Part shown: positions 1 through 11,900 of the stretch, piece after piece
Layout: each line of letters begins with the position of its first letter
How positions within the stretch are numbered: position 1 is the first letter of the stretch
NCBI GenBank assembly: GCA_037355855.1
Contig: CM074767.1
Coordinates: 1,302,001 to 1,366,000 of the forward strand
Source of the DNA: Pseudo-nitzschia pungens
Lineage: Eukaryota; Bacillariophyta; Bacillariophyceae; Bacillariales; Bacillariaceae
Reading direction: 5' to 3'
DNA: 64,000 nucleotides
Notes under the pieces: model-generated
Seen by the model: only the letters and a program-made list of their open reading frames with translations
What the model was told of the DNA's origin: nothing
Databases searched by the model: none
Made by a program: the position numbers and the translations under genes

Positions 1-148
1 TCACAGGAGGTAAAAAGTAGAACAAATCAATAACCGCTGTTTCTGCAGTCCATAGGCGTTTGGTCAGACAACTTTCTTTTATAAAGTTAGCCGAAACATA
101 GAGCCCAATAACTGAGAATCTGTGCTAAAAAAGAAGTTTGGGCTGACC

Positions 149-1683
149 ATGAGGATACATAACGTTTTTCGCTTGTTGTCGCTTGCGGCATGCATCGCGT
201 GCGGGGAGTCCAGGGATGCCAGCACTACCGAAGGTGTTGCAATTGAAGAGTCTAGTAAGAACGCGAACGATCTTATCGATCCAAACGACAGGAATTTGCA
301 GTACAAATACTCTTATCACTACGGGTATGGCCCGTACTACGAAACCGGGGAACCAACACCACAGCCAACGCACAAGCCTACACCGTACCCATCACCCCGT
401 CCCACACCCCTCCCAACGCATAAGCCATCCCCGATGCCTACGCCTTATCCATCTCCTCGTCCAACCCCGGAACCTACGCAAAAACCGACGATGATGCCCA
501 CTAAACATCCTACGCCAGCGCCTATTCCGTTACCAACGAGAGTGCCGACACCCAATCCTACGCCGGAGCCAACACCGATTCCCACTATCCACCCAACACC
601 ACGACCCACGGAATCGCCGACTTGTGAACCTTCCCCTACGCCTACCAATCTTCCTACACCACGTCCAACACCGTTTCCAACGCAAAGGCCAACACCTCGA
701 CCAACACCTCTTCCGACAACTCGTGAGCCTAGTCATGAACCAACAGAATACCCTAGCGAAGAACCGTCCGAAAATCCTACCGAAAGCGATGAGCCGTCTA
801 TGAATCCAACAATCTCTTCCTCATCCTCTTCCTCGTTTGTTGGACGTCAATCAATTAGTACGTGTGCACAACTTGGACAAATGTTCGTTGCCTTCGACTC
901 TTAAAGAATTTAAATGGCCCAACTCATCTTCTGTTTCACTCTTGCTTTGCAGCTGACATCATTTGTCAAAGTGGTGCCACCCTTGGCGACTTCTGTGATC
1001 TTTTGCTTGCCACAGGCTATGATGCTTTTTTGGACGATTCCTCACAAGGGTTCACTGTATTTGCTCCTTCTAACAACGCCGTCAGCACTTTTATGAACCT
1101 ACTTATAGGTAATAATTTGACCAACGACTTCCGGAATGCCTTCAACTTAGGAAGGAGAAAACTTGTGTCAAACGAGAAGTCCTCAAAATCCGATTCGCTA
1201 ACTACAACGGCTAGAAGCAGGAAGTTGCAGCAAAACAAAAAAATGCCAAATAACAATCCAAATCAAGTGGCAGATGACATAGTGGAAATTCTAAGATTGT
1301 TCGTTCCGTATCACATTGTAACCAGACCATTGAGACTCGGCGACCTCGACTGTGGTGGGTTTGTTGATATGGTCCAATTCTTTAGCACTCGAACAAGATG
1401 CAGCGGTGGTACACGCCCACCAACCGGCCAACGCGGAACTTGCAACGTACCAACTTATACGCCCACAATTATTTTGAAAAATATCCAAGCAGGGAATGGT
1501 GTCATTCATGTTATCGATAGAATCATGATTCCAAGTCCTAATGGAGCACAGAGTACGTGTTCTACTTTTATGGGTAAAATTTTCGATGGATTCCCGGGAA
1601 CCCCGAGGCCAACCGACCAACCGTCCTCTTCGCCAAGTTCTTCTACTACTTGGTGGTCGACGAGTGGACCACCGACTCTTTAA
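149..1683 (+). CDS. Secreted fasciclin (FAS1) protein with Pro-Thr repeat stalk
   Basis: Two exons, 149..857 and 953..1683, joined across a 95-bp intron (donor GTACGT at 858, acceptor TTTGCAG ending at 952; phase 1 on both sides), give 479 aa. The Met at 149 is chosen because it opens a hydrophobic signal peptide (residues 1-19, ending near ACIACG); the in-frame Met at 122 would place charged residues in front. Residues about 65-210 are a degenerate repeat of PTP/PTPxP units with Lys, Arg and His, like extracellular stalks. Exon 2 starts at the beginning of one FAS1 domain ([14 protein letters not shown] near its start, HVIDRIMIP near its end), an adhesion fold. The C-terminus is Ser/Pro rich. 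The role is inferred as cell-surface or secreted adhesion. No GPI or membrane segment is evident. Confidence 0.85.
858..952 (+). other. Intron of the FAS1 gene
   Basis: GTACGT donor and pyrimidine-rich TTTGCAG acceptor. It removes an in-frame stop (TAA at 902-904) and joins the Pro-Thr stalk to the fasciclin domain in phase. Confidence 0.8.
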
Positions 1684-2560
1684 CGTTAATTATTTATGTC
1701 GAACTTGTCTCGAATGCAAGCCATGGAGTATTGTATATTGAATTGTAAAGGGTTTGTGATCCATTTTATCAAACTGAACGAGCATTAAATCCAACGACTG
1801 CTCTGCAGAAATGAATGATTTGCGATTGTTAGTAATTTTCATAGAATCATATTAAGTAAGCTACCACATCATGCAATGAATCTGCTTGGGAGAAGTATGG
1901 ATCTTAAGAAAATAATTGTCGACGGACATTTGCAGTTCAATGTAGACCACCTTTCGTCCGCGCGTTCTCCTTGCAGGAGCATGGTTCAACTCATCGTAAT
2001 TTTAAAACGAACGAACCATCTACTGAGCATCTGGAAACTTCGCTTCAGACTGTTTCTCTATCATAATATGGTACCGTACTCCAACGAAAGATTTGACTGT
2101 TTCCACAAATTTGTTTCTTCCTCACCGATTCTCCGTCACGTTGCAGTCAACACCATAGTTGACAGTGCAAACACTTAGCTCTCTACTTGTCTCAACTATA
2201 GCTGCACAACTTCGTGTCATGAACAAATCACTATTTCATCCGCTACCATACGACTACACGTACAGAGAGTCTTCGTCCGAAGAATCTCTTGTCGATCAAT
2301 GGTTTGCTTGATGTTTTTTGTTCCGTTCGTAGAAATTTGACGTTTTCGATACTAAAGAAGTTAAGTTGTTGTTGGTCAATCTCTGTTATAATATTGACAG
2401 AAGCTAGTCTACGATTCACTGCCGCATGATTACCCTTGGTCACAACACTAGCAATGCGTTATTGCAGAACGAGATTTGATTTTGAGGGTTTGGTGCAGCA
2501 GTGGACAAGTTGGATCTTGGATTCGTTCGGATGGTTGCATAAGAAGCAGTAGCTCGATGC
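1684..2560. other. Intergenic, no gene seen
   Basis: AT-rich spacer between the 3' ends of two convergent genes. The open frame at 1876-2178 has no recognisable domain, signal or composition bias and is not called. Confidence 0.5.
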
Positions 2561-2827
2561 TCATTCTTCCGAGTCGGTAGCCTCGGCCTCCGACGACTCT
2601 GCGTCGTCGCTTTCTGTGGCTGCCGGTGCGGGCGGTTCCTCCTCCTTCTTGCTCCCAAAGTCGGGCAGCCAGCTTGGTTTTTCCAATCCTAGTTCCTTAA
2701 GGAACCCAAATTGAAGCGATGTGGTGGTCACGGCAGTCGATGGGGTGGTCTTGACAGGGGCGAAAGCGTTGGTCGCTCCAGCAGAAAGGAGGAGAAAACC
2801 AACAAGAGCAGAGTGTGAAGGAGACAT
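2561..2827 (-). CDS. Small plastid-targeted protein, function unknown
   Basis: A single-exon, 88-aa preprotein. Residues 1-20 form a signal peptide followed by ATNAFAP. This matches the ASAFAP-type motif with an essential Phe at the signal/transit junction in diatom plastid preproteins. The next ~20 residues are rich in Ser and Thr, as in a transit peptide. The mature part is very short: FGFLKELGLEKPSWLPDFG, then a Lys/Glu/Pro-rich and finally strongly acidic tail. No enzyme motif is present. The compact hydrophobic/aromatic segment plus acidic tail suggests a small stromal or membrane-associated factor, which is inference only. I do not recognise a named family. Confidence 0.75.
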   Translation of the reverse strand: MSPSHSALVGFLLLSAGATNAFAPVKTTPSTAVTTTSLQFGFLKELGLEKPSWLPDFGSKKEEEPPAPAATESDDAESSEAEATDSEE

Positions 2828-4480
2828 GATGCGGGAAGATTACTTTATTGTGCGTGAATACTTGTAGTATGGTTGAGAAAGAAAAAAATGAATTTTGTGA
2901 GAAAGATACCTTCCTGCGGAGGAAGGAGGAAAAACGAGAACCCGTACCGGTACAATCTACGGCATGATCGTGCAAGTTGACGGATTAAAAAAAAAATACT
3001 TGTACTTCGTAATACCGGTACAGTAAATTCTCAAAATAAGAAAGCCTGGAAATGTCTACCGGTACGGTAGTAATCTCACTCGTTTGTTCATACGAGCATA
3101 TGGGATCGTACAAAATCCCGTCCCGTACGATTGATCGTTCGCGATGGTGACCATGGGGAGAAGAACGAAAAAGAAGAACGGAACGAATAGGAGCACCGTA
3201 TTTCCATACAACAACAAAATCAAAACTGTTCGAAGCATTTTACCAATACTGTATACTCGCGCGTGACTCAAGACCTTACTGTACTGTGCTTCGTAGCACC
3301 ACGTCATTTGAAAAAGGATCTGTCCAACTGTTCGGTGTCAGTGTCAAATCAAAAACATGACATCATCAGGAAATAATTTTTGACAGATCCATGCGCCTTT
3401 GGTCAATCCCGCAATTGATAACGAACCGCAGGAAGCCCATGGAGCAAATCTGAGTTTCAAACCAATGTACGAAGTACTGTAAGTTACAAGTAACTTCTCT
3501 TACATTGCCGTACCAGGTAACCTTACTCGTTCTGGTAGTAACTTGTATTGGAAGAGGTATTGTACAAACTTTTTTTCGGGAAAAAAAATAGCTGTTGACA
3601 AAATCAAGCACGTCGAAGCTATCCTCGCCCAGATCACAGTATTTCTCACAAAAGCAATAGCACAAAAGCGACGAATTTCAGCTTCATCACAAAGACTTTC
3701 TGTTGCATTGGGTTGAACGTGCTTTCAGTAGATTATTCCAGTAGTAGTAGTTTTTGGTTTTTGAACCACCATATCGAACAAGAACATGGTCCTTATGCAA
3801 ACATGCCGCCAAAGATTGTACTCACCAGCACTAGTACTAGTAACCTACCTTCGAGTAAGTCAACTTGGATTGTGAATTGCGAAAGTGTTGGAACTTGGTT
3901 TAAATCTTCAATATTCTCAATTCTCAAGAGGGCCGCGAGTTTGTTTTCTGCATTGGTATCGTGCAAAGGTTGGAGACCTCGAGAGTTATACTAAGTAGCT
4001 AATATTATTATGAATAGAACTTTTTCCCTTGACGTACGATCTCAAGGATACCGTAGCATGATTATTGTTGCCGTGTCATGTTCAATGTGTCATGAAAATA
4101 AAAACAACTAGTACGATGCAGTAAGGTTACGTACAGGTAGACGTACCGGTACTAAGATCTTTCATACCGGTACGAACAGGTAAGGTTTTTACTTACCGTT
4201 CAATTTTTGTTTCTGGGTTGTCAGTTGCGCCAAATTTTCCTGAACTGAGAAAAACAATCGTGCATCGTGCATCGTGTATCGTGCACTTGTCCATGGTGCA
4301 TCTGAGTCCTCTACCACCAGGTACAAAGTAAGGTTTAGTACATCGAACATCCATCAGTTTTTAATTGTGGGGCAATGGTATCGCTATCGATTGGTGACTG
4401 CTGCACACGACAGAACACCGCCATCATTCTCCGTTGAAATTCTGCACACCAGTCTCGGAGAGATCAGGATTGTTTCCACC
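2828..4480. other. Intergenic region rich in short dispersed motifs
   Basis: Contains many copies of TACCGGTA-type palindromes (for example about 2946, 3015, 3058, 4145, 4166), ACTTCGTA (3005) and GTAAGGTTAC (4121). A 7-bp tandem (ATCGTGC/T, about 4 copies) sits at 4259-4285, about 200 bp upstream of the oxygenase start. No convincing gene. Confidence 0.55.
4259..4285. repeat. Short tandem repeat, 7-bp unit
   Basis: About four copies of a CATCGTG-type 7-mer, one with a substitution. It lies in the upstream region of the oxygenase gene. Confidence 0.6.
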
Positions 4481-5539
4481 ATGAGATTTGCGCCAACAAC
4501 GTCTTGTATTGGTATCGAAAATCTTTCTGCTGGTGATGGGAGTAGCATCCCCGTTATTGATTTATCGCCGGACCGCGACCAATCCGAAATAGTGACGGAG
4601 CTTCTCGATGCTTTCACCACAATTGGGTTCTGCACCCTCATTCGCCACGGAATATCCTCCGATTTGATCCGCAAGGCCTTTCGAGCCTCCAAGAATTTCT
4701 TCGAATTGCCCATCGAAGCAAAGCTTCGGTACAGATACAAGAATCCTTCCTCGAACCGTGGATATATCCCATACGGGGCAGAAAAACACGACAAGGACAA
4801 CGAAGGGCGCATGCTGGTAAAGGTCACCACTACACCGGATCGAAAGGAAACCATGGACATTGGTTACGACGACCCCGATAGCGATCACAATCCCTTCCAA
4901 AACGAATGGCCACGGGAATTGCCACGATCCGATTTTCGTGACGTTCTCGAACAATATTTCGAGGAAATGGACGCCTTGCACCTGCGACTCATGAAGCTCG
5001 TTGGCAAGGGCCTTGGGTTGCCAGAGGAGGGAGACGATTTGGTCAGCAAGTGCAACGAAAAACACGAGAATTTGCGATTGTTGCACTATCCAAGCACCAC
5101 GCGCTCTGTCACCGATCCCGTGCTTCGCGGGAACGCCCACACGGACTTTGGCACCTTGACATTGCTTGTACAGGACCGGGTTGGTGGTCTGAAGGTGAGA
5201 CGAAACGAAGGAACGTGGATCGACGTTCAACCGGTGGAAGATTCGATCATTGTCAACGTGGGAGACATGCTCATGCGTTGGTCGAACGATCGCCTCAAGG
5301 CAACGCTCCACAAGGTCGAATCACCCGGCGCGACAGTCGCGGGATCAAAATCATTGGAAGGATCGACGTCGTCGACCTCGGAAACAACTGTTCCGGAGAG
5401 GTATTCCATTGCATTCTTTTGCAACGCGAACAAGGATGTCGAGATCAAAAATTTCTTTGAGACCGAACCAGCGCGGTATCCACCCATCAATGCCCATGAC
5501 TATCTCACTCAGCGTCTGGCAGCAACCATTCAAACATAA
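4481..5539 (+). CDS. 2-oxoglutarate/Fe(II)-dependent oxygenase, isopenicillin-N-synthase-like
   Basis: Single exon, 352 aa from the Met at 4481. The open frame extends upstream to 4274, but that part has no family similarity. Residues ~25-130 form the N-terminal DIOX_N region (IPVIDLSP, then GFCTLIRHGI). The core double-stranded beta-helix carries the iron triad H220-x-D222 (HTDFGTLTLL) and H277, and the 2-oxoglutarate-binding R307-x-S309 (RYSIAFFCN). About 20 Ser/Thr/Gly-rich residues are inserted between the distal His and the RxS motif, where the family is usually compact. It probably catalyses hydroxylation or another oxidation of a small molecule in the cytosol. The family is too broad to name the substrate. 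Confidence 0.92.
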   Translation: MRFAPTTSCIGIENLSAGDGSSIPVIDLSPDRDQSEIVTELLDAFTTIGFCTLIRHGISSDLIRKAFRASKNFFELPIEAKLRYRYKNPSSNRGYIPYGAEKHDKDNEGRMLVKVTTTPDRKETMDIGYDDPDSDHNPFQNEWPRELPRSDFRDVLEQYFEEMDALHLRLMKLVGKGLGLPEEGDDLVSKCNEKHENLRLLHYPSTTRSVTDPVLRGNAHTDFGTLTLLVQDRVGGLKVRRNEGTWIDVQPVEDSIIVNVGDMLMRWSNDRLKATLHKVESPGATVAGSKSLEGSTSSTSETTVPERYSIAFFCNANKDVEIKNFFETEPARYPPINAHDYLTQRLAATIQT

Positions 5540-5982
5540 AAAATGGTTGTGAATCCGTAACAAGTACTTCGTATGTCGCAAGGTTATATCATGTTTTGTG
5601 TTACATCAGCCAGAATCAAGACTCATGGGGGAGATAGGAGTAAGCTGCGAAACAAAGTGCTTGACTACAATTGGGGTATGGTTCGATGTGCGAAGTATCG
5701 ACGATCTAAATTGGAAGGACCATGGCGGCGTTTGATCAGCGCTGCGACAAAAATGATTCCTGTAGCATCCAAATTCTATCGGGACCATAAAATACAAATT
5801 TCCCGTTCGTAGGTTCTTTACACATCTTCTCTGAAAGATTTTTCAAACTGTATTTATGACTTCGTGTACCCATTGCGAGTATACAATAATGCTGTAAGAG
5901 CAAGAAGTTGAAAACAAACGCACACGGCATTTCTGTGAAGCAAGCTCATGCAACAAGTCTTCCACCATAGACTTTTCCATTC
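5540..5982. other. Intergenic between convergent genes
   Basis: No gene supported. The open frame 5573-5812 is Lys/Arg-rich without a domain. Confidence 0.5.
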
Positions 5983-7992
5983 TTATTTTTCAGCAGATTT
6001 CATTTCCACATCTTCTGGCTTTACATCTTTCGCATTTTCGTCTCTTTTTTGAGTGCTGTCTGTTGTTAATTTCCCAGTCGCTGCTCGTTTTGGCCCCCAA
6101 TTCTTTTCGGGATTCAAAGGGAACCTGGAGATCTTCTTCTTCTTGTTTCCGTCAGTGGTAGTACCAATATTTTTCAACGACTTTGGAATCGACCAATCGA
6201 CTTCTTTCAGAGTTCGCTCCACGGCGAGAATTTTCTCGGCTGTACTACCTTCAGCCGGTTTCTTTTTCAATGGATTTTTTTCCACCCAATCCCTCATAAT
6301 GTCCCAAACCACGTGACCAGGAGCGTCAGTCTTGATGGCATTCGGTTCCTTATGGTATCCACTCACTCGGTATCCCGCATTCACGATTGCTCCCTTGAAT
6401 TCTTTAAGCGGAGGACTACTGCATCGTAAGGCCTGACACAACCCGGGGATTGTGTAGTAAAGAGGAGTGTCCAACTCCTCCGATACCGAGGTGAGAAGAC
6501 CTTGCAATCTTGTTCGGGTTGCAATCAGCTTCATATCTGGGGATTCACACATTTCGTTTGCAAGACGCTCCAGCGCGATCTTGACGACATCTTGATCGTG
6601 CAACGGGCCCAACCACAACGGTCCACCAACCTTGAAGGGTGCACCCGTTTCTGGACATGTCGAAGGTTCCACCCGTGATGATTGATATCCATTGTTGTTT
6701 TTTCCACCCTTCTGTCCGTGAGGAATCGTCACGAAGGAGCAGCACTGTGTTGATTGGTAAACATTTCCGTTGATCAAGGACAAGTCGCTAACACCCTTTT
6801 TGTCGTTTACAATTTCGACAAAAACCCGAACGTAAAAGTTCATCCCGACACTTAAAATGGGCCTAATAGTCCTTCCGTATTTTGCTGCAGACACCGCAAT
6901 CGAATGAAGCAAAATCCGCAGCGCCAATTCCTGCAGATATTTTGCCGACTGGATAGGGAGACTTGCATAGCGTCCGTAGGCTGTTTCTGGGTGGGATCCA
7001 CCCAGGGCAGCCATATCGGTGCAAGTGATGCACAAAAGGCCGCCATTTTCAGCTGCCTGAACGGCCCCATCCAAAAACGGAGCCGCGCTTCCGTAGGGGT
7101 CGAGATCAATGACGTCCCACATAGGTTGCTGTTTTGCTGCAAGTTTTGTCTTCTCACAGATTATCAAGTTTTGCGGTCTGCGCGACATATACATCTCGTG
7201 CGTCGCATCTCCGTGGTTGACACAAATTCCATAGTTCCGTTCCGCGTTGTCTTCCAGAATCACAGAGGAGTCTACTTTGTTGTTACGGAGATTATCCTTG
7301 GCGCGTTCCACAGCTACTTGCTCCAAATCATTGATCGTGACGTGTTTTACTCCTGGGATTTCTCTCCAATAACGAATCGATCGCAGACCCGAAGCTGCCA
7401 ATGCATCTAAAACGGTGATTCCATCACTGAAATCTTTTTTTTCCTTAGCATCCTTCAACATTTGAGAGCCATCCAGCGATTCCTCATAAGATTTCAGTTC
7501 CTTCTTTAGTTCTTCTTTTGACATCTTTTTTTTATCATCTGTTTCTGCCTGTCGTTTTTTGTTGAGTTCCTTCTTTCTTCGTTGAACTGCACGACGGACA
7601 GCACGACGTTCGGCGTAGAGACTTATCATCAAAATGGAAAGGTCTCTGTTTTGAACTTGTACTGGGTTGTAAAAGACTGCAGATTCCTGGCTTGCCGGAA
7701 AAATCATTACCGCGGACCCCTCGGTGATGCTTGTCGTGCCATTTTTGTCGTCTGGGGTGTTAGCGCTAGCCTCTCCTGTCGCCAACGAGTCCGTCACATC
7801 ATCGTGTTTTCGTTTTTTCGTCATCGCTGCAGAGAACGATGATTTCCTTGGGGGCAATCCGTTCTGGTTCGTTGTGAATGTTGCCCTTCTGTTACTCAGA
7901 TATTTCAAAACAGGATGACGTTCACTCCTGCTGCTATGTTTGACTGCGATAGTTGTTGTTATGGACCTTGCTCTAGCCCCAAAACGAAGCAA
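5983..7992 (-). CDS. TRM1: tRNA (guanine-26-N2)-dimethyltransferase
   Basis: A single exon of 669 aa. It makes m2,2G26 in tRNA using S-adenosylmethionine. The N-terminal THUMP-less Trm1 signature is visible (EGSAVMIFP... then FYNPVQVQNRDLSI). The Rossmann SAM site follows (VLDALAASGLRSIRY, then HVTINDLEQVAVE), with the catalytic motif DLDPYGSAAPFLDGAV and TCTDMAALGG. The C-terminal region is characteristic of the family (VGGPLWLGPLHD, SGYHKEPNAIKTDAP) and ends in a Lys/Glu-rich tail. The first Met starts an Arg/Ser/Thr-rich stretch like a mitochondrial presequence. A second Met (MTKKRKHDD, about residue 57) would give a form starting with a basic, nuclear-type motif. Yeast Trm1 is known to use two starts in this way; here it is inference. 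Confidence 0.95.
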   Translation of the reverse strand: MLRFGARARSITTTIAVKHSSRSERHPVLKYLSNRRATFTTNQNGLPPRKSSFSAAMTKKRKHDDVTDSLATGEASANTPDDKNGTTSITEGSAVMIFPASQESAVFYNPVQVQNRDLSILMISLYAERRAVRRAVQRRKKELNKKRQAETDDKKKMSKEELKKELKSYEESLDGSQMLKDAKEKKDFSDGITVLDALAASGLRSIRYWREIPGVKHVTINDLEQVAVERAKDNLRNNKVDSSVILEDNAERNYGICVNHGDATHEMYMSRRPQNLIICEKTKLAAKQQPMWDVIDLDPYGSAAPFLDGAVQAAENGGLLCITCTDMAALGGSHPETAYGRYASLPIQSAKYLQELALRILLHSIAVSAAKYGRTIRPILSVGMNFYVRVFVEIVNDKKGVSDLSLINGNVYQSTQCCSFVTIPHGQKGGKNNNGYQSSRVEPSTCPETGAPFKVGGPLWLGPLHDQDVVKIALERLANEMCESPDMKLIATRTRLQGLLTSVSEELDTPLYYTIPGLCQALRCSSPPLKEFKGAIVNAGYRVSGYHKEPNAIKTDAPGHVVWDIMRDWVEKNPLKKKPAEGSTAEKILAVERTLKEVDWSIPKSLKNIGTTTDGNKKKKISRFPLNPEKNWGPKRAATGKLTTDSTQKRDENAKDVKPEDVEMKSAEK

Positions 7993-8967
7993 CGAAGAAG
8001 GGGGGAATTGCTTTACGGAAAAAATGATTTCAAAGGGAATACAACAGTCGAAAGATGACGTAAGTTACTTGATACTTTGATACGACGTTTGGAAGAAAGT
8101 CTTGTACGTATCAATCTGGTCGACTCGGACGATAGGGAGTAAACTACTTTGTGAATTGGTCGGTTAACTACTCGTGGTTTGTGAAAGAACGCGGTCCGAT
8201 TTGTTGAGAGAGAGAGACACCATTGACCATCGAACTACTGTATTTTTTTTCATCGGCACTATTTTCTTTCGAATTCACTAAGGTTTACCATACGGGTGCA
8301 GATCCTTTCTTATGGATGGATCTAGAGTTTAGACTATCCATGATGAAGGACAGACTGCGGCGCCGACTTCGCTGTGTCACAAATCACATTAGGCTGAACC
8401 AAGGCATAAGTTACGGTAAGGTAAGATTACGGTACTCGTACGTAAGATGTAAGATTACTGGTTGTAATTTAAAAAAGTTTGTACTCGTACGTGACGTTAC
8501 GCAGTACAAGTAGACGATTCAGCCGCCCTCACATATCCTACCAGAAGAACAAGGAGGCAAATCTTCTACTGTATCTAGGAAGGGTGATTGCGTTGTCAAT
8601 GTTGAAGCAACATCAATACTATTCACTTGGCACTTGGATTGCACAAACAAGCAGATCAAGTTCTATGCTTTCTTGTTACATGAAGATAAAGAACCTATCA
8701 AAAATGTATCCCACTTTCAGTTAACTTGCATTTGAATCAATGCCTGAGAAAATGCTCTGGCTCAATTCCTGGAACATTCATTTCCCTATATTTTTCGATT
8801 TTCGATTATCCTCGGCTATACGAGTTGAAACGACACTTCTAATTCAATGGTTCACTAACAACTCACACTAACACAGAAATAGTAAATAAATAATAATGTA
8901 GCACTGTACACGTTCACAGCAATCCTAACACATAAATTGGCCCACTTCCTGCCACCGTTTAACTTAA
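7993..8967. other. Intergenic between Trm1 and the PLC-like gene
   Basis: About 1 kb with GTAAGGTAAGATTACGG-type motifs around 8415-8500 and no supported gene. The open frames at 8223-8513 and 8479-8724 run through these motifs and show no domain. Confidence 0.5.
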
Positions 8968-11900
8968 TCACGTGACTCGCTTAGCCTTGACAAGTAAACA
9001 TGCATACGCAAATGCTCCGGCCCTGGTACTTTGCTTGTCAAATAAGGGAACGCTGCGATATCCCTCCCGGATACATGAAATAGGCATGGCTGATCCCCCG
9101 ATCAATTCGTCGTCTCCATCAACCGACATGTCCCAAACCGTGAATGTCAGAATTGCCAGTGATGGGCTAGTAGCTTTGAAAATGAATCCAGCCCTATCAT
9201 CGAAAACAGGATTCAGACCATTCCTCTCCACGGTCTTTGTCACATGCTCTCCCTTGCGTTGATCCACGTCGCCCCCGTAAACGTTAATCTTAACGTATGG
9301 ATTTACATACGACATGCTGTTTGTGAGATGTTGCTTAGAATCTGGAGTGGGTAAGCAGCTACCACATAGTACGTTGATTTTCCAGCTCTCAGGTCTCTCC
9401 GGAATAGAGTCGTAGGACCGCAAAAATTCAGGTTTCAGAGTATATCCGCATGATCCGTTACGTCGGAATCGACCATCAGCCTTCAGGAGATGTTCATCGT
9501 ATGTGCTGTAGTTCAAAGCTACTAGTTGACAGCCTAGAGACCACTGGAACAAAGGATCCGAATTAAGGTCAGATGAATTGTCGGCGTGTTTCCAGGAACG
9601 GAAAGTTCGGCATAGATGTGACGAAGTAAACTTCTTCAAGTTGAGCGTATGTTCCTCCTTACTTTTCGCCGTCATGACTTCCAGGACGCCCTCAGCAAAA
9701 CTATGAACATGTGTACTCGGAAGTTGCAAACTCTTTTCCCAATGCTTGTGCTTTGCAGTGTGCAAAAATGTCATGTTCGCTAGTTGTGTCGGAATTGCTA
9801 CCACTCGTTCAGATTTCAGTTTGTACTCTTCCGCACGTTTGACAATACATCGCTTCTCAGTTGCAACAGATTGGGCATAGCGAGCTTCCTCGAGTATATG
9901 CTGCGCCTTTTTACGCGTCGCTCTAGCATTATTCACTGCCAAAAGAGCATTCTGTTCGTCTTGTAATTGGTTCTGTGCAGCCTCTTCGTGTGATATCACA
10001 TGCTTCATAGTATTCGAAAAGACATTATCCGAAGTCTCGTATTGTTTCTTCAACTCCGCTGCTCTTGCGTCTGCCACATTTTGAATCTCCTTCTTTTTCT
10101 CGTATTGTGCAAGGAGCTCGGCTTTTGCTTCCTTTCGTTTCTCTGTGATGGAAAAAATATCTTCGTAACCACTATTCTCGTAGTTTTCATTTGCTTTGGC
10201 CAAGCGATCTGCTTCGTTTCGACTTTTTTCTGCTTCACTGTCTGCTTCGACTGTTGCCCGTTCTGCTTCGGCAAGTTGTGCTTCCAAACCTGCTCTATAT
10301 GAATCTTTTTCTGTAACATGGGATTGTGCTCTATCTCTCGCAACCTTTCTTAGATTTGCTGCCTCTCTCTCTTCTTCCGCGTGCTCTGCAAGATCTTCAG
10401 CTGCATGTGAACTCTTGTCAACGATCCTTCGAAATTTAGCCGCTATGTCTGCTTGACTCTTCCATTGATGCGCTTTCTTTTCAAACGCATCTTGCGACTG
10501 AGTTCGCTCCTTGCTAATTTCACTTATTTCGGTTGCTATCTCATCCATCTTCACGGATACCGCTTTGCGTTCCTCGACCTTCGTTGCATGCTTAGCATGA
10601 ATTTTCCCACTTTTGGCTATAGATTCCTTCTTCTCTTCGCTTGTTTCATCCTCCATTTCCTGTTCTTCTTTTAGATATTGACTGCTGGTTTCGATGAGCT
10701 GAATTTGCTTATTCAGTTTCTCAAACACGTTAGCAGATTTCTGAGCTTCCATTTTCAACTCTTTCTCTCTTCTCGATAGCGCAATCATTTTTTCGTGCAA
10801 AGCCCCGGCCTGTTGCTCTAAAGTTTCCTCCTTCTTAGTTTCTTCCTCAGCACGAGCACGATCTTTTTGCGCAACAGCAGCCGCCCTTGCCGCACGTGCC
10901 TCGGTTTCTGCTGCTCTTTTTTCACTGATTTTCGCCTCGGTCATGGCAGTATTGACGACATTATTCGCGTTGTTTGCGCCAGACTCGCATTCTTCAAGCA
11001 TCTGACGAAGCTTTTCAACTCGACGATGGGCATGGGATGCGATTTCTTGTTTATCCCGCGCAATCTTCGCCGCCTTCTGGTATTTGGATACAACTTTCTT
11101 TCCCTTAACATACGAAGTTTCAAGGAGCTTTTCGGCTTCACGCAGTCGTTCTGTTGCATGATTCAATTTTTGAAGAGCACGATTCGTTTCTTCGGCTGCC
11201 TGTAGAGCGTATTGCTCAGCTTCAGTAGAGGTCAACTTGGCAGATTCAACGGCATCTTCAAAGAAATCTTGTACCTCCACTCCTTCTTCCTGTGTTTTCG
11301 AAAGCATATCCAAGTGACGATCGGGGTCAAAATCTTCACCATTGAGTTGATTCAACAATTCTTCGACAGCTTCATCTGACAAACCAGATTTGCGAATTGA
11401 TGAATCGGCGTACTTTTCTGCTTTGTCTGCTTCCTCTCCCAGAGCAACTGCCTTCATCTCAACTTTTGCCGCTTCGAGTTCCGCAGTCTCTAGCTCTTGC
11501 TTCGCTATGTACAGCAACTCTCCTGGAGAATGTTCGATGACAGTTGTTTTTCTCTATCTCGTTATATACGCGGATGGGCCCCTTGGTATCAAATCCAACT
11601 ACAATTCCTCTTGCCACATCCTCTCCGTCCTCTGAGTTCACATTGGGTACTAATGAATCGGCTTCATCGAAACTTATGTCATTTTCATCATCAAAATCAT
11701 CGTTGATCACCTTCGCACCTTCGGTAATGAGTGATGGTCGTTTTCCCATAATGATAACTCTACCTCTCATCGATGCTGGACTGGGCAGAAGGTCTGACGT
11801 ATCCATTGATTGTGAGCTATCTGGAACGACAATCAGACCAATTGATCCAAGGTCGTCATAAATATAGTCAGCCAGTTTCTCTTGCACCTTGTATGAGCAA

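Noticed and set aside
1876..2178. 100-aa plus-strand open frame
   Set aside because: No domain, signal or periodicity; lies in an AT-rich spacer.
5573..5812. 79-aa plus-strand open frame downstream of the oxygenase
   Set aside because: Basic composition only, ends in 3' flank; no homology signal.
11513..11597. 85-bp intron explaining the PLC frame change
   Set aside because: Weak GGAGAG acceptor, and the supposed intron reads as good protein (PIRVYNEIEK); a single-base break is simpler, though not excluded.
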